Shown: positions 16,825 through 26,655 of the stretch, in pieces
Position numbering within the stretch: position 1 is the stretch's first letter
Layout of the letters: each line of letters starts with the position of its first letter
Position numbers and translations under genes: made by a program
The notes under the pieces: generated by a model
What the model was told of the DNA's origin: nothing
Databases searched by the model: none
Seen by the model: only the letters and a program-made list of their open reading frames with translations
Origin: Lachnospiraceae bacterium
Lineage (GTDB): Bacteria; Bacillota; Clostridia; Lachnospirales; Lachnospiraceae
Reading direction: 5' to 3'
DNA length: 58,887 nucleotides
Assembly (NCBI GenBank): GCA_022766905.1
Contig: JALEPU010000069.1
Span: forward strand, 1 to 58,887

Positions 16825-19491
16825 TTACTCTAACTCTTCCAACCCGCCGTCATCTTTCTTTTTGTCTTTATCGTCCTTATCTTTATCCCCATCGTTTTCC
16901 AGAAGTTCTTCCATCTCTTTCATTTTCTCTTCCAGCCAGCTGTTTTCGTCATGAACATTACAGGTCTTCTTTTTATAGGTAGATGGAAGGATGTACGGAG
17001 TATCCCAGGTAGCTGCATCATAATTTTCATCTTTGATCAGGAAAATCTTTGTAACCTGGCTGGTAGCCGGGCAATATTGTCCGGCCGGCAGATTGGAATC
17101 TTTACAAATCGTTACCTTTGTGTGAACATCACATTCTTTCTTTGGTTCTGTTCCTTTTGCAAAATATTCCACTTTGGCACAGCTTCCACCTGCAGCATGG
17201 TCACATACTCCTTTGACCGCCAGCTTTCCTGATTTGGTACAGATGGTTCTCTTCACAATTCCTTTACAGGAATCAAATTTCTTTACTTTCAGATTCTTTG
17301 TACTGATTGTCTGATCCATAATCTCTTTCCAGATGATCTTGGTATAGTTTCCTCCGCTAAATGATTTGTTAATGTCATATCCCATCCAGACAGAAGCAGT
17401 GTAATAAGGGGTATAACCGGTAAACCAGAAATCGATATCATTGGATGTAGTACCGGATTTTCCTGCTGCCGCCATACTGGTGTCTAACTGTGCTTTTGTT
17501 CCGGTTCCTTTTCTGATTACATCTTCCATGGCATTGGTCAGAAGCCAGGCAGTCGTTTCTTTCATTACTTTCTTGGATTCTTTTTTATTTTTATATAATT
17601 CATTTCCATCGTGGTCTACGATTTTTGTATATAACCTTGGTTTTACGTAAACGCCTTTGTTGGCGATGGCATTGTAAGCAGCTGTAAGTTCTAAGTTGGT
17701 TACACCATTGGTGATACCGCCCAAAGCAAGCGGCTGTATGATATCGGAATGAACCTTCCCGCTTTCATCTACCTCATGATCTACCAGAGTCGTAAATCCT
17801 AAATTCATCAGATAATCATATCCCACCTGAGGGGTTACGTCCTCCATGGTCTTTGCCGTTACAATATTTAAAGAGTGGGTAATTGCTTCCCGTATGGTGG
17901 ACAAGCCCCGGTAATAACCGGAATACCAGTTATTGACTCTGGTATCTGTACCTGCATAATAATAAGGTGAGTCATCGTAAACAGTGGCAAGAGACTTTCC
18001 TGCCGTATCCAGGGCCGGTAAAAAGGTAGACAGCACTTTAAATGTGGAACCTGGCTGTCTCGGTGCACCGGTTGCCCGGTTCAGTGTCAGATTGGAGGTC
18101 TTCTCCCCTCTTCCTCCAGCCAAAGCACGTACTGTTCCTGATTTTTGATCCATCAGAGTCACCGATGCCTGTGGCTGAATCACCATATGGAAAGATTCTC
18201 CTGTCACTTTATCTCCTTCTTTTACCACTGTCTTACGGAACCTTTTTACATCACTTTTCGCTTTTGACTTCGAGGAGTAAATCAGGCTGGCCGACTTTCG
18301 TCCTTTGTCTTTGAAATAATTTAAAACATCATATTCGGAATAATTCTCCTCAGTTCCATCTTCTTTTACAAGAGAAAGTCGATAATTCAGCGAATACTTC
18401 GTCGGGGAAGGATAATTATCTTCATCATTGATCTCTTTATCTACAATTTTTTGCAATTTACTGTCCTGAGTCGAGTAAATGGACAGACCGCCGCTGTAAA
18501 GCATCCGATATGCCTGGGTCTGGGTATATCCTAAATTATCCTGAAGATCTGTTACAATCTGCTTAATCAGGGCATCTACAAAATAAGAATACACTCCGTC
18601 GTCTTTTTTCTTGGAATTGACTTTCTGAATTCTCTCATACACATCATCTTCCAGGGCTTCATTATACTCTTCTTCGGTAATCATCTTTTGGGTCAGCATT
18701 TTACCAAGAACCCGTTCCTGCCGCTCTTTGTTATGCTCCGGGTATTCGACCGGATCATAATAGGACGGATTTCTTGTAATCGCTGCCAGCACCCCACATT
18801 CTGACAAAGTCAGATCACTGACATCTTTATCAAAATATTGTTTGGCTGCCGCCTGGACCCCTAAAGTTCCCTGCCCAAGATTAATGGTATTCAGGTAATT
18901 TTTTAATATCTCTTTTTTAGAAAATTTCTTTTCCACCTGAAGGGCCAGATACTGCTCCTGAATCTTTCTCTTCACGCGAGCATAAAAATTGGTTTCACCA
19001 TCTCCCACATGGAACACGTTATTCTTAATTAACTGCTGGGTAATGGTACTGGCTCCTTCCGTAATTCCTCCATGAGAAATATTGGAAAATAATGCCCGGA
19101 ACATTCCTTTCACGTCAATTCCCTTATGTTCATAAAATCTGGTATCTTCGATGGCTACAAAGGCATTCTGAAGCTGTTTCGGAATCTTGTCAATCTCCAC
19201 ATCAATTCGGTTCGACGTATAGTCTGATAAGGTCTGTATCTCCTTCCCATCTTTGTCATAAATCGTGGTAACGTAACCTGTTGGTTCAATACTGATCTCG
19301 GAAATATCCGGTGCACTTGCAATAATTCCCTGAAAAATACCAAAGGCCGTTCCCCCTGCTACCGCAAAGATTGCAACAAGAAAAATAATTCCAAACCGAA
19401 AAGAATAGAGCTTTACTTTCTGTTTTCTTCTGATACTTTTGGATTCCAGCATTTTCTTCTTCTGCTGAATCGATTTTTTATTATAATTCAT
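16825..19491 (-). CDS. Class A penicillin-binding protein (PBP1A type)
   Basis: A bifunctional glycosyltransferase/transpeptidase for peptidoglycan, about 888 residues from ATG 19491 (AAGGAGG upstream; a longer frame has no such site). One N-terminal helix (FGIIFLVAIFAVAGGTAFG). GT51 domain near 120-290 with AIEDTRFYEHKGIDVKG and EGASTITQQLIKN. Transpeptidase with the SxxK site in GSTFKVL near 495, SLN in THSLNIVTA, and KSGTTSND near 690. The tail is a charged D/K-rich stretch (KDKDDKDKKKDDGG). A TATACT -10 box lies close upstream, near 19530. Confidence 0.96.
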   Translation of the reverse strand: MNYNKKSIQQKKKMLESKSIRRKQKVKLYSFRFGIIFLVAIFAVAGGTAFGIFQGIIASAPDISEISIEPTGYVTTIYDKDGKEIQTLSDYTSNRIDVEIDKIPKQLQNAFVAIEDTRFYEHKGIDVKGMFRALFSNISHGGITEGASTITQQLIKNNVFHVGDGETNFYARVKRKIQEQYLALQVEKKFSKKEILKNYLNTINLGQGTLGVQAAAKQYFDKDVSDLTLSECGVLAAITRNPSYYDPVEYPEHNKERQERVLGKMLTQKMITEEEYNEALEDDVYERIQKVNSKKKDDGVYSYFVDALIKQIVTDLQDNLGYTQTQAYRMLYSGGLSIYSTQDSKLQKIVDKEINDEDNYPSPTKYSLNYRLSLVKEDGTEENYSEYDVLNYFKDKGRKSASLIYSSKSKAKSDVKRFRKTVVKEGDKVTGESFHMVIQPQASVTLMDQKSGTVRALAGGRGEKTSNLTLNRATGAPRQPGSTFKVLSTFLPALDTAGKSLATVYDDSPYYYAGTDTRVNNWYSGYYRGLSTIREAITHSLNIVTAKTMEDVTPQVGYDYLMNLGFTTLVDHEVDESGKVHSDIIQPLALGGITNGVTNLELTAAYNAIANKGVYVKPRLYTKIVDHDGNELYKNKKESKKVMKETTAWLLTNAMEDVIRKGTGTKAQLDTSMAAAGKSGTTSNDIDFWFTGYTPYYTASVWMGYDINKSFSGGNYTKIIWKEIMDQTISTKNLKVKKFDSCKGIVKRTICTKSGKLAVKGVCDHAAGGSCAKVEYFAKGTEPKKECDVHTKVTICKDSNLPAGQYCPATSQVTKIFLIKDENYDAATWDTPYILPSTYKKKTCNVHDENSWLEEKMKEMEELLENDGDKDKDDKDKKKDDGGLEELE

Positions 19492-19786
19492 TCCGTCGGA
19501 TTCCTCCTTACATAGCATTAGTATACCAAAAAATCGTCTCAGAAGAAACCCTGTTTTTCTTACAATTCCCTTTTCTTCCGTTTCCCTTTCCAAAATATGT
19601 CCTCTGCCGTCAAAAACACAGCGTCTGTATCATTTCCTGTTGTATTTTCATTGAATTTGCGGTAATTTTTCCCTTTTTTTCTATATTTAGATATAGTATA
19701 ATAAAAACAGCTTCTAAATATGTTTTTTTCAAAAAATTCTACAGCAGAGTCTGACACTTTTCTAAGAAAATCTAAGGAGGTACTAT

Positions 19787-20083
19787 ATGAAAAAATTAGT
19801 ATTAGAAGATAGAAGGTATATCTGTCGACCTAAAATCCCAGTTCTCACCCTGGAGTATTATCTGGTAGAAACACCGGATTTTCCTTCCACTACCTATGGC
19901 ATCCGGATTCATTCCCGGTCAGATTTTTCTCACGGTCCATCCATTCATGCAGAAGAAGCCGCCGGACTTTCCCACTCCAAACAGGAGGTCCTTCATTTAC
20001 TTCATCTTTGCATCAGGTATCAGGTTACCCCGACTGATCTGTTTTCTGCTCTGGATATCTTGATGAATTTTCCTCATTCATGA
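19787..20083 (+). CDS. Small conserved protein, DUF6514-like
   Basis: A 98-residue protein starting MKKLVLEDRRYICRPKIP, with a strong AAGGAGG site. It has no signal peptide or membrane helix. The block YYLVETPDFPSTTYGIRI and the C-terminal TPTDLFSALDILMN resemble small proteins of unknown function in Lachnospiraceae that I recall as DUF6514. That label is from memory and not certain. A TATAAT at 19697-19702 may be its -10 box; the 295-base gap upstream also holds the divergent penicillin-binding protein promoter. Confidence 0.65.
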   Translation: MKKLVLEDRRYICRPKIPVLTLEYYLVETPDFPSTTYGIRIHSRSDFSHGPSIHAEEAAGLSHSKQEVLHLLHLCIRYQVTPTDLFSALDILMNFPHS

Positions 20084-20148
20084 TATAATGGTTCTATTCC
20101 AAAAAACTCGTTCCGGCACCCGGAACAGATAACAATCAGGAGGCTTTT

Positions 20149-20655
20149 ATGGAAATAGAACGCAAATATTTAGTGAGACAAATTCCGGATCAACTGTCTT
20201 CCTATCCCTGTCATCATATCGAACAGGCTTATCTTTCCACTGACCCTGTTCTTCGCATCCGTCAATTGGACGACCGGTATATTCTGACTTACAAATCCAA
20301 AGGTTTACTGGCACGACAGGAGGTAGAACTTCCCCTTACAAAAGAATCTTATTTACATTTAAAAACAAAAGCCGATGGAACCATCATTACGAAAAACCGC
20401 TATGTGATTTCTCTGGAAAAAGAAACAGCAGAACTGGATCTTTTTTTGGACTCTTTAGCCGGTTTTATTATGGTTGAAGTAGAATTTTCTTCTGTAGAAG
20501 AAGCAGATTCTTTTACTCCTCCTTCCTGGTTCGGAGAAGAGGTCACTTATGATTCGGCTTATCACAACAGCACCTTAAGTGCACTGGATGAATCCGGCCG
20601 GATCTCATTCTTAAATCACTTACAGGAAAAAGGGTATTTTTACGGTGATGTTTGA
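20149..20655 (+). CDS. CYTH-domain protein (triphosphate tunnel metalloenzyme)
   Basis: A 168-residue single-domain CYTH protein. The signature MEIERKYLV is at the very start. Alternating basic and acidic strands follow (VLRIRQLDDRYILTYKSKG, EVELPLTKESY, ITKNRYVISLE, LDLFLDSLAGFIMVEVEF), forming the eight-strand tunnel that binds triphosphate and metal. Related proteins hydrolyse inorganic triphosphate or act as adenylate cyclases; here simple triphosphatase activity is the best guess. Its leader contains a short GTTCCGG/CCGGAAC hairpin and a TATAAT near 20085. Confidence 0.9.
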   Translation: MEIERKYLVRQIPDQLSSYPCHHIEQAYLSTDPVLRIRQLDDRYILTYKSKGLLARQEVELPLTKESYLHLKTKADGTIITKNRYVISLEKETAELDLFLDSLAGFIMVEVEFSSVEEADSFTPPSWFGEEVTYDSAYHNSTLSALDESGRISFLNHLQEKGYFYGDV

Positions 20656-20659
20656 GGGA

Positions 20660-21049
20660 TCGATTCCATACAAATGAAGTACTTTTTTGCTGCCGTCCCT
20701 TCTGGGGAATTTCTACAAAACAGCGTCTTCAAAATTCTATTGCCGGACGTATGTAAACTCAAAGCAGCTTTCAAAAACCGTCTACATAAGACCCATCACA
20801 ATCTGTCTGAAAGACAGATTGTAACAAACGCAAAAGGGGCGAATCTACAGCATATCATATGTTGCAGATTCGCCCCTTTGATGCGTTTTAGAAAAACTCT
20901 TTCAGAGTTTTCCTACGATGTGTCCGTTCAATTTATTGCATCAGCTGCTTTTCAAGCAGTACTACGTCCGGCTTTTTTCAGACGCTGTTTTGGAAATTCC
21001 ACCAAAAGTGCCAGATGCAAAAAGAAGTACTTTATTTGTACAGAATCGA
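20660..21049. repeat. Family A palindromic element, full copy (390 bp)
   Basis: Outer arms TCGATTC...TACAAAT.AAGTACTT run inward from both ends. Next come GGGGAATTTCTACAAAACAG on the left and GGAATTTCCAAAACAGCG on the complement of the right, each followed by GCCGGACGTA and then AAAGCAGCT. The centre has a further hairpin, GGGGCGAATCTRCA with its complement. A 134-residue open frame inside is not credible as a gene. The same modules recur at 46619-46871. Confidence 0.85.
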
Positions 21050-21095
21050 CTTTGAGTTTCAAAGCAATCAACGAATAGGCATAACCGATAGGTTT

Positions 21096-23399
21096 TTACA
21101 CCAGCGGAGAGATAATGGCAAGGATTGCATCAAAAAGTCTTGCCAAAAGCCCCTGTTTCAAATCATCCTGCTCGATTTTTTTTGATTTTTCTATAGTTTC
21201 TAACACATCTTCTTTGATTGCTTCTATGGATTCTGTTTCAAACAGGTAAGCCCCGCATTCAAAATGCAAATACAGGCTTCGATAGTCCATGTTGATGGTT
21301 CCTACTACTGCTACCTTATCATCGCTGACATAGGATTTTGCATGAAGAAAACCTGGGGTATATTCATAAATTTCTACCCCTGCTTTCAAAAGCTCTTTAT
21401 AATTACTTCTGGTCAGACGAAACACAAGCTTTTTATCCGGAATACCCGGAGTTACAATTTTCACGTCTACACCCCGGGCGGCTGCCATACAAAGCGCATG
21501 GCGCATGGTATCCCCGATAATCAGATATGGGGTAAAAATATAAACGTACCGGCTTGCCTGATTTAAAATATCAATATAGAGATTTTCTGCAGTCGGCTCA
21601 TCATCCAGAGGCGTATCACAAAACGGCTGGACAAAGCCTTTCCCTCCAAAATCCATATTCGCCGTATCCGGCAGAAATTCTGAAAAATCCGTTTCTGTTT
21701 TTCGAAACGCATTCCACATTTCCAAAAACATTACTGTGAAATTTGCAGCTGCATCTCCCTGTAATTTTATTCCCGTATCTTTCCAGTGTCCGTATTTTTC
21801 AGCCATGTTAATATATTCATCTGCCAGATTAATGCCACCGGTAAATGCAGTATGTCCATCGATGACCATGATTTTTCTATGATCCCGGTTATTTAAAACA
21901 AGAGAAAAAATCGGCTTGAACCGATTAAATGCAATACATTTTATCCCGCTTCTTTCTAATTCTTCATAGTATTTTTTGGGAAGAAGCATCAGACATCCAA
22001 CATCATCATAAATCATTCGGACATCCACGCCCTCTTTGGCCTTTCTTACAAGGACTTCCCGAATACTGTCCCAGAAAATTCCATCTTCCACAATAAAGTA
22101 TTCCAGGAAAATAAAATGTTCTGCCTTTTCCAGTTCTTCCAGTATATCCGGAAGCATCAGATCTCCCAAAGGATAATAGGTTGTCTTTGTGTTCTGCCAT
22201 ACCGGATAATCGGTCTTTTTCAGCAAATAACAGTTTCTTCCGGCTGCTCTTTCATCGATTTCTTCCAGCTTCTTTTCGATTTCTTCTTTTTGCTTTAACT
22301 GACCTTTCTGTTCTTCATGAACCTGTTCCAAACGTCGTCTTAAATTTCTGGCCGGATTTTTATTGCCAAAGAAAAGATAAAGCATTCCTCCTAAGACCGG
22401 GAATGTCATAATAATCATAATCCATCCAATCTTATAAGCGGAGTTTTCATTTTTACTGATAATATACAAACTGATCAGCAGGCTTAAAACGGTCATGCAA
22501 AGAGAAATCTGCACTGATGAAGTCGCAAATTTCGTCAAAAGAATAACCAGCCATACAATCTGAGATAAAACAGAAATCGCAGTCCATAAAATCCGATTCA
22601 ATACGATTCTCGTAAATAATTTTCTTTTTTTCAGCCGGTGCTGCCTTTCCAGTTTTGCCAGTGTTTCTTCATCGGGAGCCATATCCGGAGCTGCCAAAAT
22701 CATTCTTTTTTTCAGCCAGGATAAAAGCTTCTTTTTTCTTTCTTCTCTGTAAAACTGACGGATTTTTTCCACTTCCTTCTTTTTCTTTCTCTGGGTCATC
22801 CGCATATAAACGTTATCAAATATTTTTCCGCCCAGACGGCTGGAAACCGCCAGAATCCTCTTCCCTATCTTTTCCATTTTCTTGAATTTATTTTGCAGGG
22901 AAAAAACAGTCACCAAAGATGCAATTAAATCAAGAAGAAAACAAATACTTAAAAGAATCAATCCAATTTTATTCCATAGTTTTATTTCCATCGGAAAAAC
23001 TTTAGATGATAAAAATCGATTGATTTCTAAGCAAATGATTCCGGCTACACCCCACAGGCAACTGGAAAAAAGGCAGATTCTTCCTTTCAGATTCCAGGGC
23101 AGGTGGCTGTAATCCCACCACTTGCTATGGGTTAGTTTTTCCAGAAGAAATCCTGTCAAATATTCTACACCGGTTCCGATCAACAAACAGCCAATCATCA
23201 GATATAAGGGATTACCATACCAGGGTCTTAAGCAGACTGTCATCAAAACCATGCCAAACCCATATACAGGACAAATTGCCCCATTCAAAAACCCTTTATT
23301 GATAAAACTACTGGTTTTTACTGCAGCTTCTATGACTTCCAGAATCCAACCTAAAAAAGAATAAATAAAAAAAATCTGTAAAAGATAATAAACACTCAT
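21096..23399 (-). CDS. Fusion: CmpB-like membrane domain plus cardiolipin synthase
   Basis: About 767 residues from ATG 23399. Residues about 1-200 are a multi-helix domain like the putative ABC-transporter CmpB family (LLQIFFIYSFLGWILEV; GFLNGAICPVYGFGMV; GTGVEYLTGFLLEKLT; WWDYSHLPWNLKGRICL). A basic linker follows, two further helices, then a PLDc cardiolipin synthase with both HKD motifs: HRKIMVIDGHTAFTGG and HAKSYVSDDKVAVVGT. Cardiolipin synthase condenses phosphatidylglycerol at the membrane. Typical enzymes are about 480-510 residues, so the N-terminal part is an addition. One uninterrupted frame supports a real fusion. Confidence 0.9.
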   Translation of the reverse strand: MSVYYLLQIFFIYSFLGWILEVIEAAVKTSSFINKGFLNGAICPVYGFGMVLMTVCLRPWYGNPLYLMIGCLLIGTGVEYLTGFLLEKLTHSKWWDYSHLPWNLKGRICLFSSCLWGVAGIICLEINRFLSSKVFPMEIKLWNKIGLILLSICFLLDLIASLVTVFSLQNKFKKMEKIGKRILAVSSRLGGKIFDNVYMRMTQRKKKKEVEKIRQFYREERKKKLLSWLKKRMILAAPDMAPDEETLAKLERQHRLKKRKLFTRIVLNRILWTAISVLSQIVWLVILLTKFATSSVQISLCMTVLSLLISLYIISKNENSAYKIGWIMIIMTFPVLGGMLYLFFGNKNPARNLRRRLEQVHEEQKGQLKQKEEIEKKLEEIDERAAGRNCYLLKKTDYPVWQNTKTTYYPLGDLMLPDILEELEKAEHFIFLEYFIVEDGIFWDSIREVLVRKAKEGVDVRMIYDDVGCLMLLPKKYYEELERSGIKCIAFNRFKPIFSLVLNNRDHRKIMVIDGHTAFTGGINLADEYINMAEKYGHWKDTGIKLQGDAAANFTVMFLEMWNAFRKTETDFSEFLPDTANMDFGGKGFVQPFCDTPLDDEPTAENLYIDILNQASRYVYIFTPYLIIGDTMRHALCMAAARGVDVKIVTPGIPDKKLVFRLTRSNYKELLKAGVEIYEYTPGFLHAKSYVSDDKVAVVGTINMDYRSLYLHFECGAYLFETESIEAIKEDVLETIEKSKKIEQDDLKQGLLARLFDAILAIISPLV

Positions 23400-23542
23400 A
23401 CTATTTCTTCGTCCTTTCGGAAAAATAGTACAACGATTTTCCGTTCCTGTCAAATCTCGATAAACTTTTCCTTTTTGAAATGCTTTACAACAAAATCAAT
23501 CTTTGATACGATGAAACAAACAAGGCAGAAAGGAGCATATCT

Positions 23543-23917
23543 ATGGTAGATTTTCAAAACAAAAAATTATTTAAATTGTCGGCAGAAAAACTTGAGAAAG
23601 GTCATAAAGTGGTCTCTGATCTTCTGATTCCAGGGGAAGAAGTCATTGAAAGTTATTCCAGTGTAAGAGACCGGTTAGTTTTTACCAACAAACGGATTAT
23701 TGTCATTAACGTACAGGGAGTTACGGGAAAGAAAAAGGATTACACTTCTATTCCTTACAAGAAAATCCAGACATTTTCTATTGAAACATCCGGTCTTTTA
23801 GATATCGATGCCGAACTTACCGTCTATATCTCGGCAATTGGAATGCTTACCTTTGAACTTTCCGGTGGAAGCAAAATAAAAGCACTTTGTGCCGCCATCA
23901 GCGAACATATTTTGTAA
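23543..23917 (+). CDS. Bacterial PH-domain protein
   Basis: A 124-residue protein with one bacterial PH domain: LLIPGEEVIESYSSVRDRLVFTNKRIIVINVQG, then KKKDYTSIPYKKIQTFSIET, then ELTVYISAIGMLTFELSGG and a C-terminal helix. The segment FTNKRIIVINV followed by SIPYKKIQ is typical of this family. Function is unknown; it is cytosolic. It is divergent from the cardiolipin synthase fusion, with a good AAAGGAG site. Confidence 0.85.
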   Translation: MVDFQNKKLFKLSAEKLEKGHKVVSDLLIPGEEVIESYSSVRDRLVFTNKRIIVINVQGVTGKKKDYTSIPYKKIQTFSIETSGLLDIDAELTVYISAIGMLTFELSGGSKIKALCAAISEHIL

Positions 23918-23989
23918 TGTGATTTTAGCGGAACAATCCGTAATCAAGAATAAAGCACTACCATCACTATTATAATATGTAGAAACAGA

Positions 23990-24024
23990 GAAATGAGAGA
24001 CCGGGTAACCAGCCTCTCATTTCC
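23990..24024. terminator. Hairpin between convergent genes
   Basis: GAAATGAGAG pairs with CTCTCATTTC around a GC-rich loop. It lies between the PH gene and the end of the epimerase operon. T-runs are weak on both sides, so a bidirectional terminator is likely but not certain. Confidence 0.6.
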
Positions 24025-24120
24025 CTTTAGAACCTATATTGTATGAATGTGGTTTGTAAAAATGAATATAACATCATGTTATTTGACTCTATGTTGCCTA
24101 CCGATTTCTTCACGTTCCCG

Positions 24121-24939
24121 TTATCTTAAATACTGCTGAATATGCTGCAGGCCTTTTACAGCTGCGGTTACTCCGTCCGGATCTGCGTTATACTCATGAC
24201 CGCCAATTCCATTTTGTGCATATCCAATATCATATAAAGTGTCCATGCACATCTTAAAGTCTACATGTCCATGTCCCGGATAGCATCGGTCGCTGTCAGA
24301 GAAATGAAAATGTCCTAATTTTCCTTTACAGATTCGAATTGCTCTTTCCATATCTTTGTCTTCAATGTTCATATGGAAAGTATCTAAGTGCACTGTTACC
24401 CGGTCGCTCTTAAATCTGTTTACAAAATCAAGGGTCTCATCTGCTGTCCACAGATAATCTGCCTGGAAACGATTGATTGCTTCAATCGTCAGATCACATC
24501 CGAATTTTTCTGCCGCATCTACAACCGGTAATAAAGACTCATATAAAATGTCTTTATACTGTTCTCTCAGTCTTGGATCCGGCAATGGACCTTTCATTAA
24601 ACCAAACATTACTGCGGCACCGCCGACAATTTTTCCTGCTTCCAGAAAATCGATCAGCACTTGGGCTGCTTCTTTTCTGGCTTCCTTATCCGGGTTCGTC
24701 ATATAGTGGCCATCTGCGTAGCAAGCCATTCCGGTACCAATGGTTGTTACCTTCATATCCAGACGAGCTGCATAATCTGCAATCTCATAATAATCATTTA
24801 ATTTGGCATTTCTCATATGTAGCTCAACGCCATCGTATCCCAGTCTTTTTGCGTGGTCGATACATTGAAGTAAATTTCCTTTTAAAGGACAAGGGGAACC
24901 TGGTCCAACACAATCGGAAATAGCTAATGACATAATCAT
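24121..24939 (-). CDS. TIM-barrel sugar (phosphate) isomerase/epimerase
   Basis: A 272-residue AP_endonuc_2/xylose-isomerase-like barrel. A likely metal site is visible: E153 in TIEAINR, D186 and H189 in HLDTFHM, H212 in GHFHFSDSDR and E249 in GGHEYN. This is the layout of D-tagatose 3-epimerases, hydroxypyruvate isomerases and EryC-type tetrulose-phosphate isomerases. It ends the operon kinase-SDR-kinase-epimerase, 51 bases after the kinase stop. It probably interconverts the ketose or ketose phosphate made by its neighbours. The family also includes 3-oxo-acid sugar decarboxylases, so decarboxylation is an alternative. Confidence 0.85.
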   Translation of the reverse strand: MIMSLAISDCVGPGSPCPLKGNLLQCIDHAKRLGYDGVELHMRNAKLNDYYEIADYAARLDMKVTTIGTGMACYADGHYMTNPDKEARKEAAQVLIDFLEAGKIVGGAAVMFGLMKGPLPDPRLREQYKDILYESLLPVVDAAEKFGCDLTIEAINRFQADYLWTADETLDFVNRFKSDRVTVHLDTFHMNIEDKDMERAIRICKGKLGHFHFSDSDRCYPGHGHVDFKMCMDTLYDIGYAQNGIGGHEYNADPDGVTAAVKGLQHIQQYLR

Positions 24940-24990
24940 AAAAACTCATCCTCCTTTCTGCTCAGGCAGCTGCAAGTCTGCTTTTCTCAA

Positions 24991-26550
24991 TTAATCATTC
25001 CAGTATTTATCGCATACTGCATTTAACCGGTCATAGATTCCTGCATCTCTCCATGCCAGGAATGCATCCTTGAAAATTTCATACATATCTGTATATAAGC
25101 TGTAATTATCCATATTTGGTTCAATTACGTCCGTTGCCACCACCATTGCATCTACAGCCTCATCCAGAGAATTAAAAATGCCTGCTCCGGAAGCACCTAA
25201 AATAGCTGCACCCAAAACACCACAGTCTGCCACTTTCAGGCACTGAACCGGTCTTCCAAATACATCCGATAAAATCTGCCTCCATAATGGAGATTTGGAG
25301 CCGCCGCCAGATAAACGAATCACGTCAAATGGTCTTCCCAGAACTCTTTCCATCGCTTCTACAATCATACGAAGCTCGTATGCACCGCCTTCTAAGACAG
25401 CTCTTGCCATATCACATCTGTCATGAGCAAGGGAAATACCAAGCGAACCTCCTCTTGCATTGTCATGATAATATGGTGTTACCTGACTGGAGAAGAATGG
25501 GAAGAAAAGATAACCTTTGCTTCCTGCCGGAGATTTTGCAGCTTCCATGCAAATAATATCATAAGGGTCGGTGTCAACTGCTTTTGCAACCGCTACCTCC
25601 GGTGCTCCATAAGTATCTCTCCACCAGCGTAATGCTACACCAGTTGCATAGGCAAGGCCTTCCATATCCATATGTCCCGGAACCGCATGACCACTAAAAA
25701 TTACCTCATGTTTTGGATCTGCTTTTACACCATCTACTGCCGCTACCATGACAGAAGCGGTACCGATTGTAATCTCAGCCATACCTTCTTTAATGACACC
25801 ACATCCGATTGCTGCACACTGCTGATCTCCACCGCCAACACAGATTGCCATTCCTTCCTGGAATCCGGTTGCTTCTGCTGCTGCTTTGGAAATCGTTCCA
25901 ACCTGTCTTGCCGGTTCTTTTACCGGAGGAAGTTTATCCTTACTAAAATTGATTGTTTCCAGTAATTCATCGGACCAATCTAAGGTAGAAACATCCATCA
26001 TACCATTTAATGCAAGAGAAGCCGGGTCTGTAAATAATTCTACTGATCCCAGTTTATGCAATAGCCATTCCTGAGCATTGACAAATTTCCATGCTTTTTC
26101 ATATAATTCCGGTTCATGGTCTCTTACCCATTTAAATTTTGCATAGGACCAGGCTCCACTAACCGGTGCTCCACTGATCTGATGATATTTTTCTACTCCA
26201 ATGTTATCTTTGATCCACTGTACTTCTTCAACAGCACGACCGTCACTCCATACAATAGAGTTGTGGAGTGGTTCCCAATTTTCATCAATGGCAAAGAAAG
26301 TTCCTCTCTGGCTGGAAATACCTACAGAACCAATCTCTTCCGGATCTACCCCGGCATCTTCAATAGCTCCTTTTACCGTTGCGCAAAGTGCATTCCATAG
26401 GCAGTAGACATCCTGTTCCACCCAGCCAACTCTTGGGGTAATGCATGGATATTCCTGATATGCTTTTCCCATTGGTTTTCCTGTTAAATCAAAAATAATT
26501 GTCTTTAACCCTGTTGTACCTGCATCTATTCCTGCTACATATTTTACCAT
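24991..26550 (-). CDS. FGGY-family carbohydrate kinase, xylulokinase-like
   Basis: A 519-residue ATP-dependent sugar or polyol kinase. N-terminal FGGY domain: GIDAGTTGLKTIIFD (phosphate loop), GWVEQD near 43, GISSQRGTFFAID near 78, IVWSDGRA near 98. C-terminal domain: ITIGTASVMVAAVDG, YATGVALRWWRD, LSGGGSKSPLWRQILSDVFGRPV and GVLGAAILGASGAG. These match xylulokinase-type members, but the substrate cannot be assigned. It is the third gene of the operator-controlled operon and follows a strong intercistronic hairpin. GGAGGATCATT precedes the ATG. Confidence 0.9.
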   Translation of the reverse strand: MVKYVAGIDAGTTGLKTIIFDLTGKPMGKAYQEYPCITPRVGWVEQDVYCLWNALCATVKGAIEDAGVDPEEIGSVGISSQRGTFFAIDENWEPLHNSIVWSDGRAVEEVQWIKDNIGVEKYHQISGAPVSGAWSYAKFKWVRDHEPELYEKAWKFVNAQEWLLHKLGSVELFTDPASLALNGMMDVSTLDWSDELLETINFSKDKLPPVKEPARQVGTISKAAAEATGFQEGMAICVGGGDQQCAAIGCGVIKEGMAEITIGTASVMVAAVDGVKADPKHEVIFSGHAVPGHMDMEGLAYATGVALRWWRDTYGAPEVAVAKAVDTDPYDIICMEAAKSPAGSKGYLFFPFFSSQVTPYYHDNARGGSLGISLAHDRCDMARAVLEGGAYELRMIVEAMERVLGRPFDVIRLSGGGSKSPLWRQILSDVFGRPVQCLKVADCGVLGAAILGASGAGIFNSLDEAVDAMVVATDVIEPNMDNYSLYTDMYEIFKDAFLAWRDAGIYDRLNAVCDKYWND

Positions 26551-26580
26551 AATGATCCTCCTTCTCTTTATAACGGACTT

Positions 26581-26621
26581 CAGGAGCTGACAGAATCAAT
26601 TCTCTTCTGTGACAGCTCCTG
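26581..26621 (-). other. Intercistronic hairpin between SDR and kinase
   Basis: CAGGAGCTG at 26581-26589 and CAGCTCCTG at 26613-26621 pair, with inner ACAGAA/TTCTGT and a 2-base bulge, giving about 15 base pairs. No T-run follows on the minus strand. It may stabilise or process the mRNA rather than end it. Confidence 0.7.
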
Positions 26622-26655
26622 AATATATGGTCTCTATTGAAATAACAATATCATT

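Noticed and set aside
20674..21078. A 134-residue plus-strand open frame
   Set aside because: It lies wholly within the palindromic family A element and has no ribosome site or domain.
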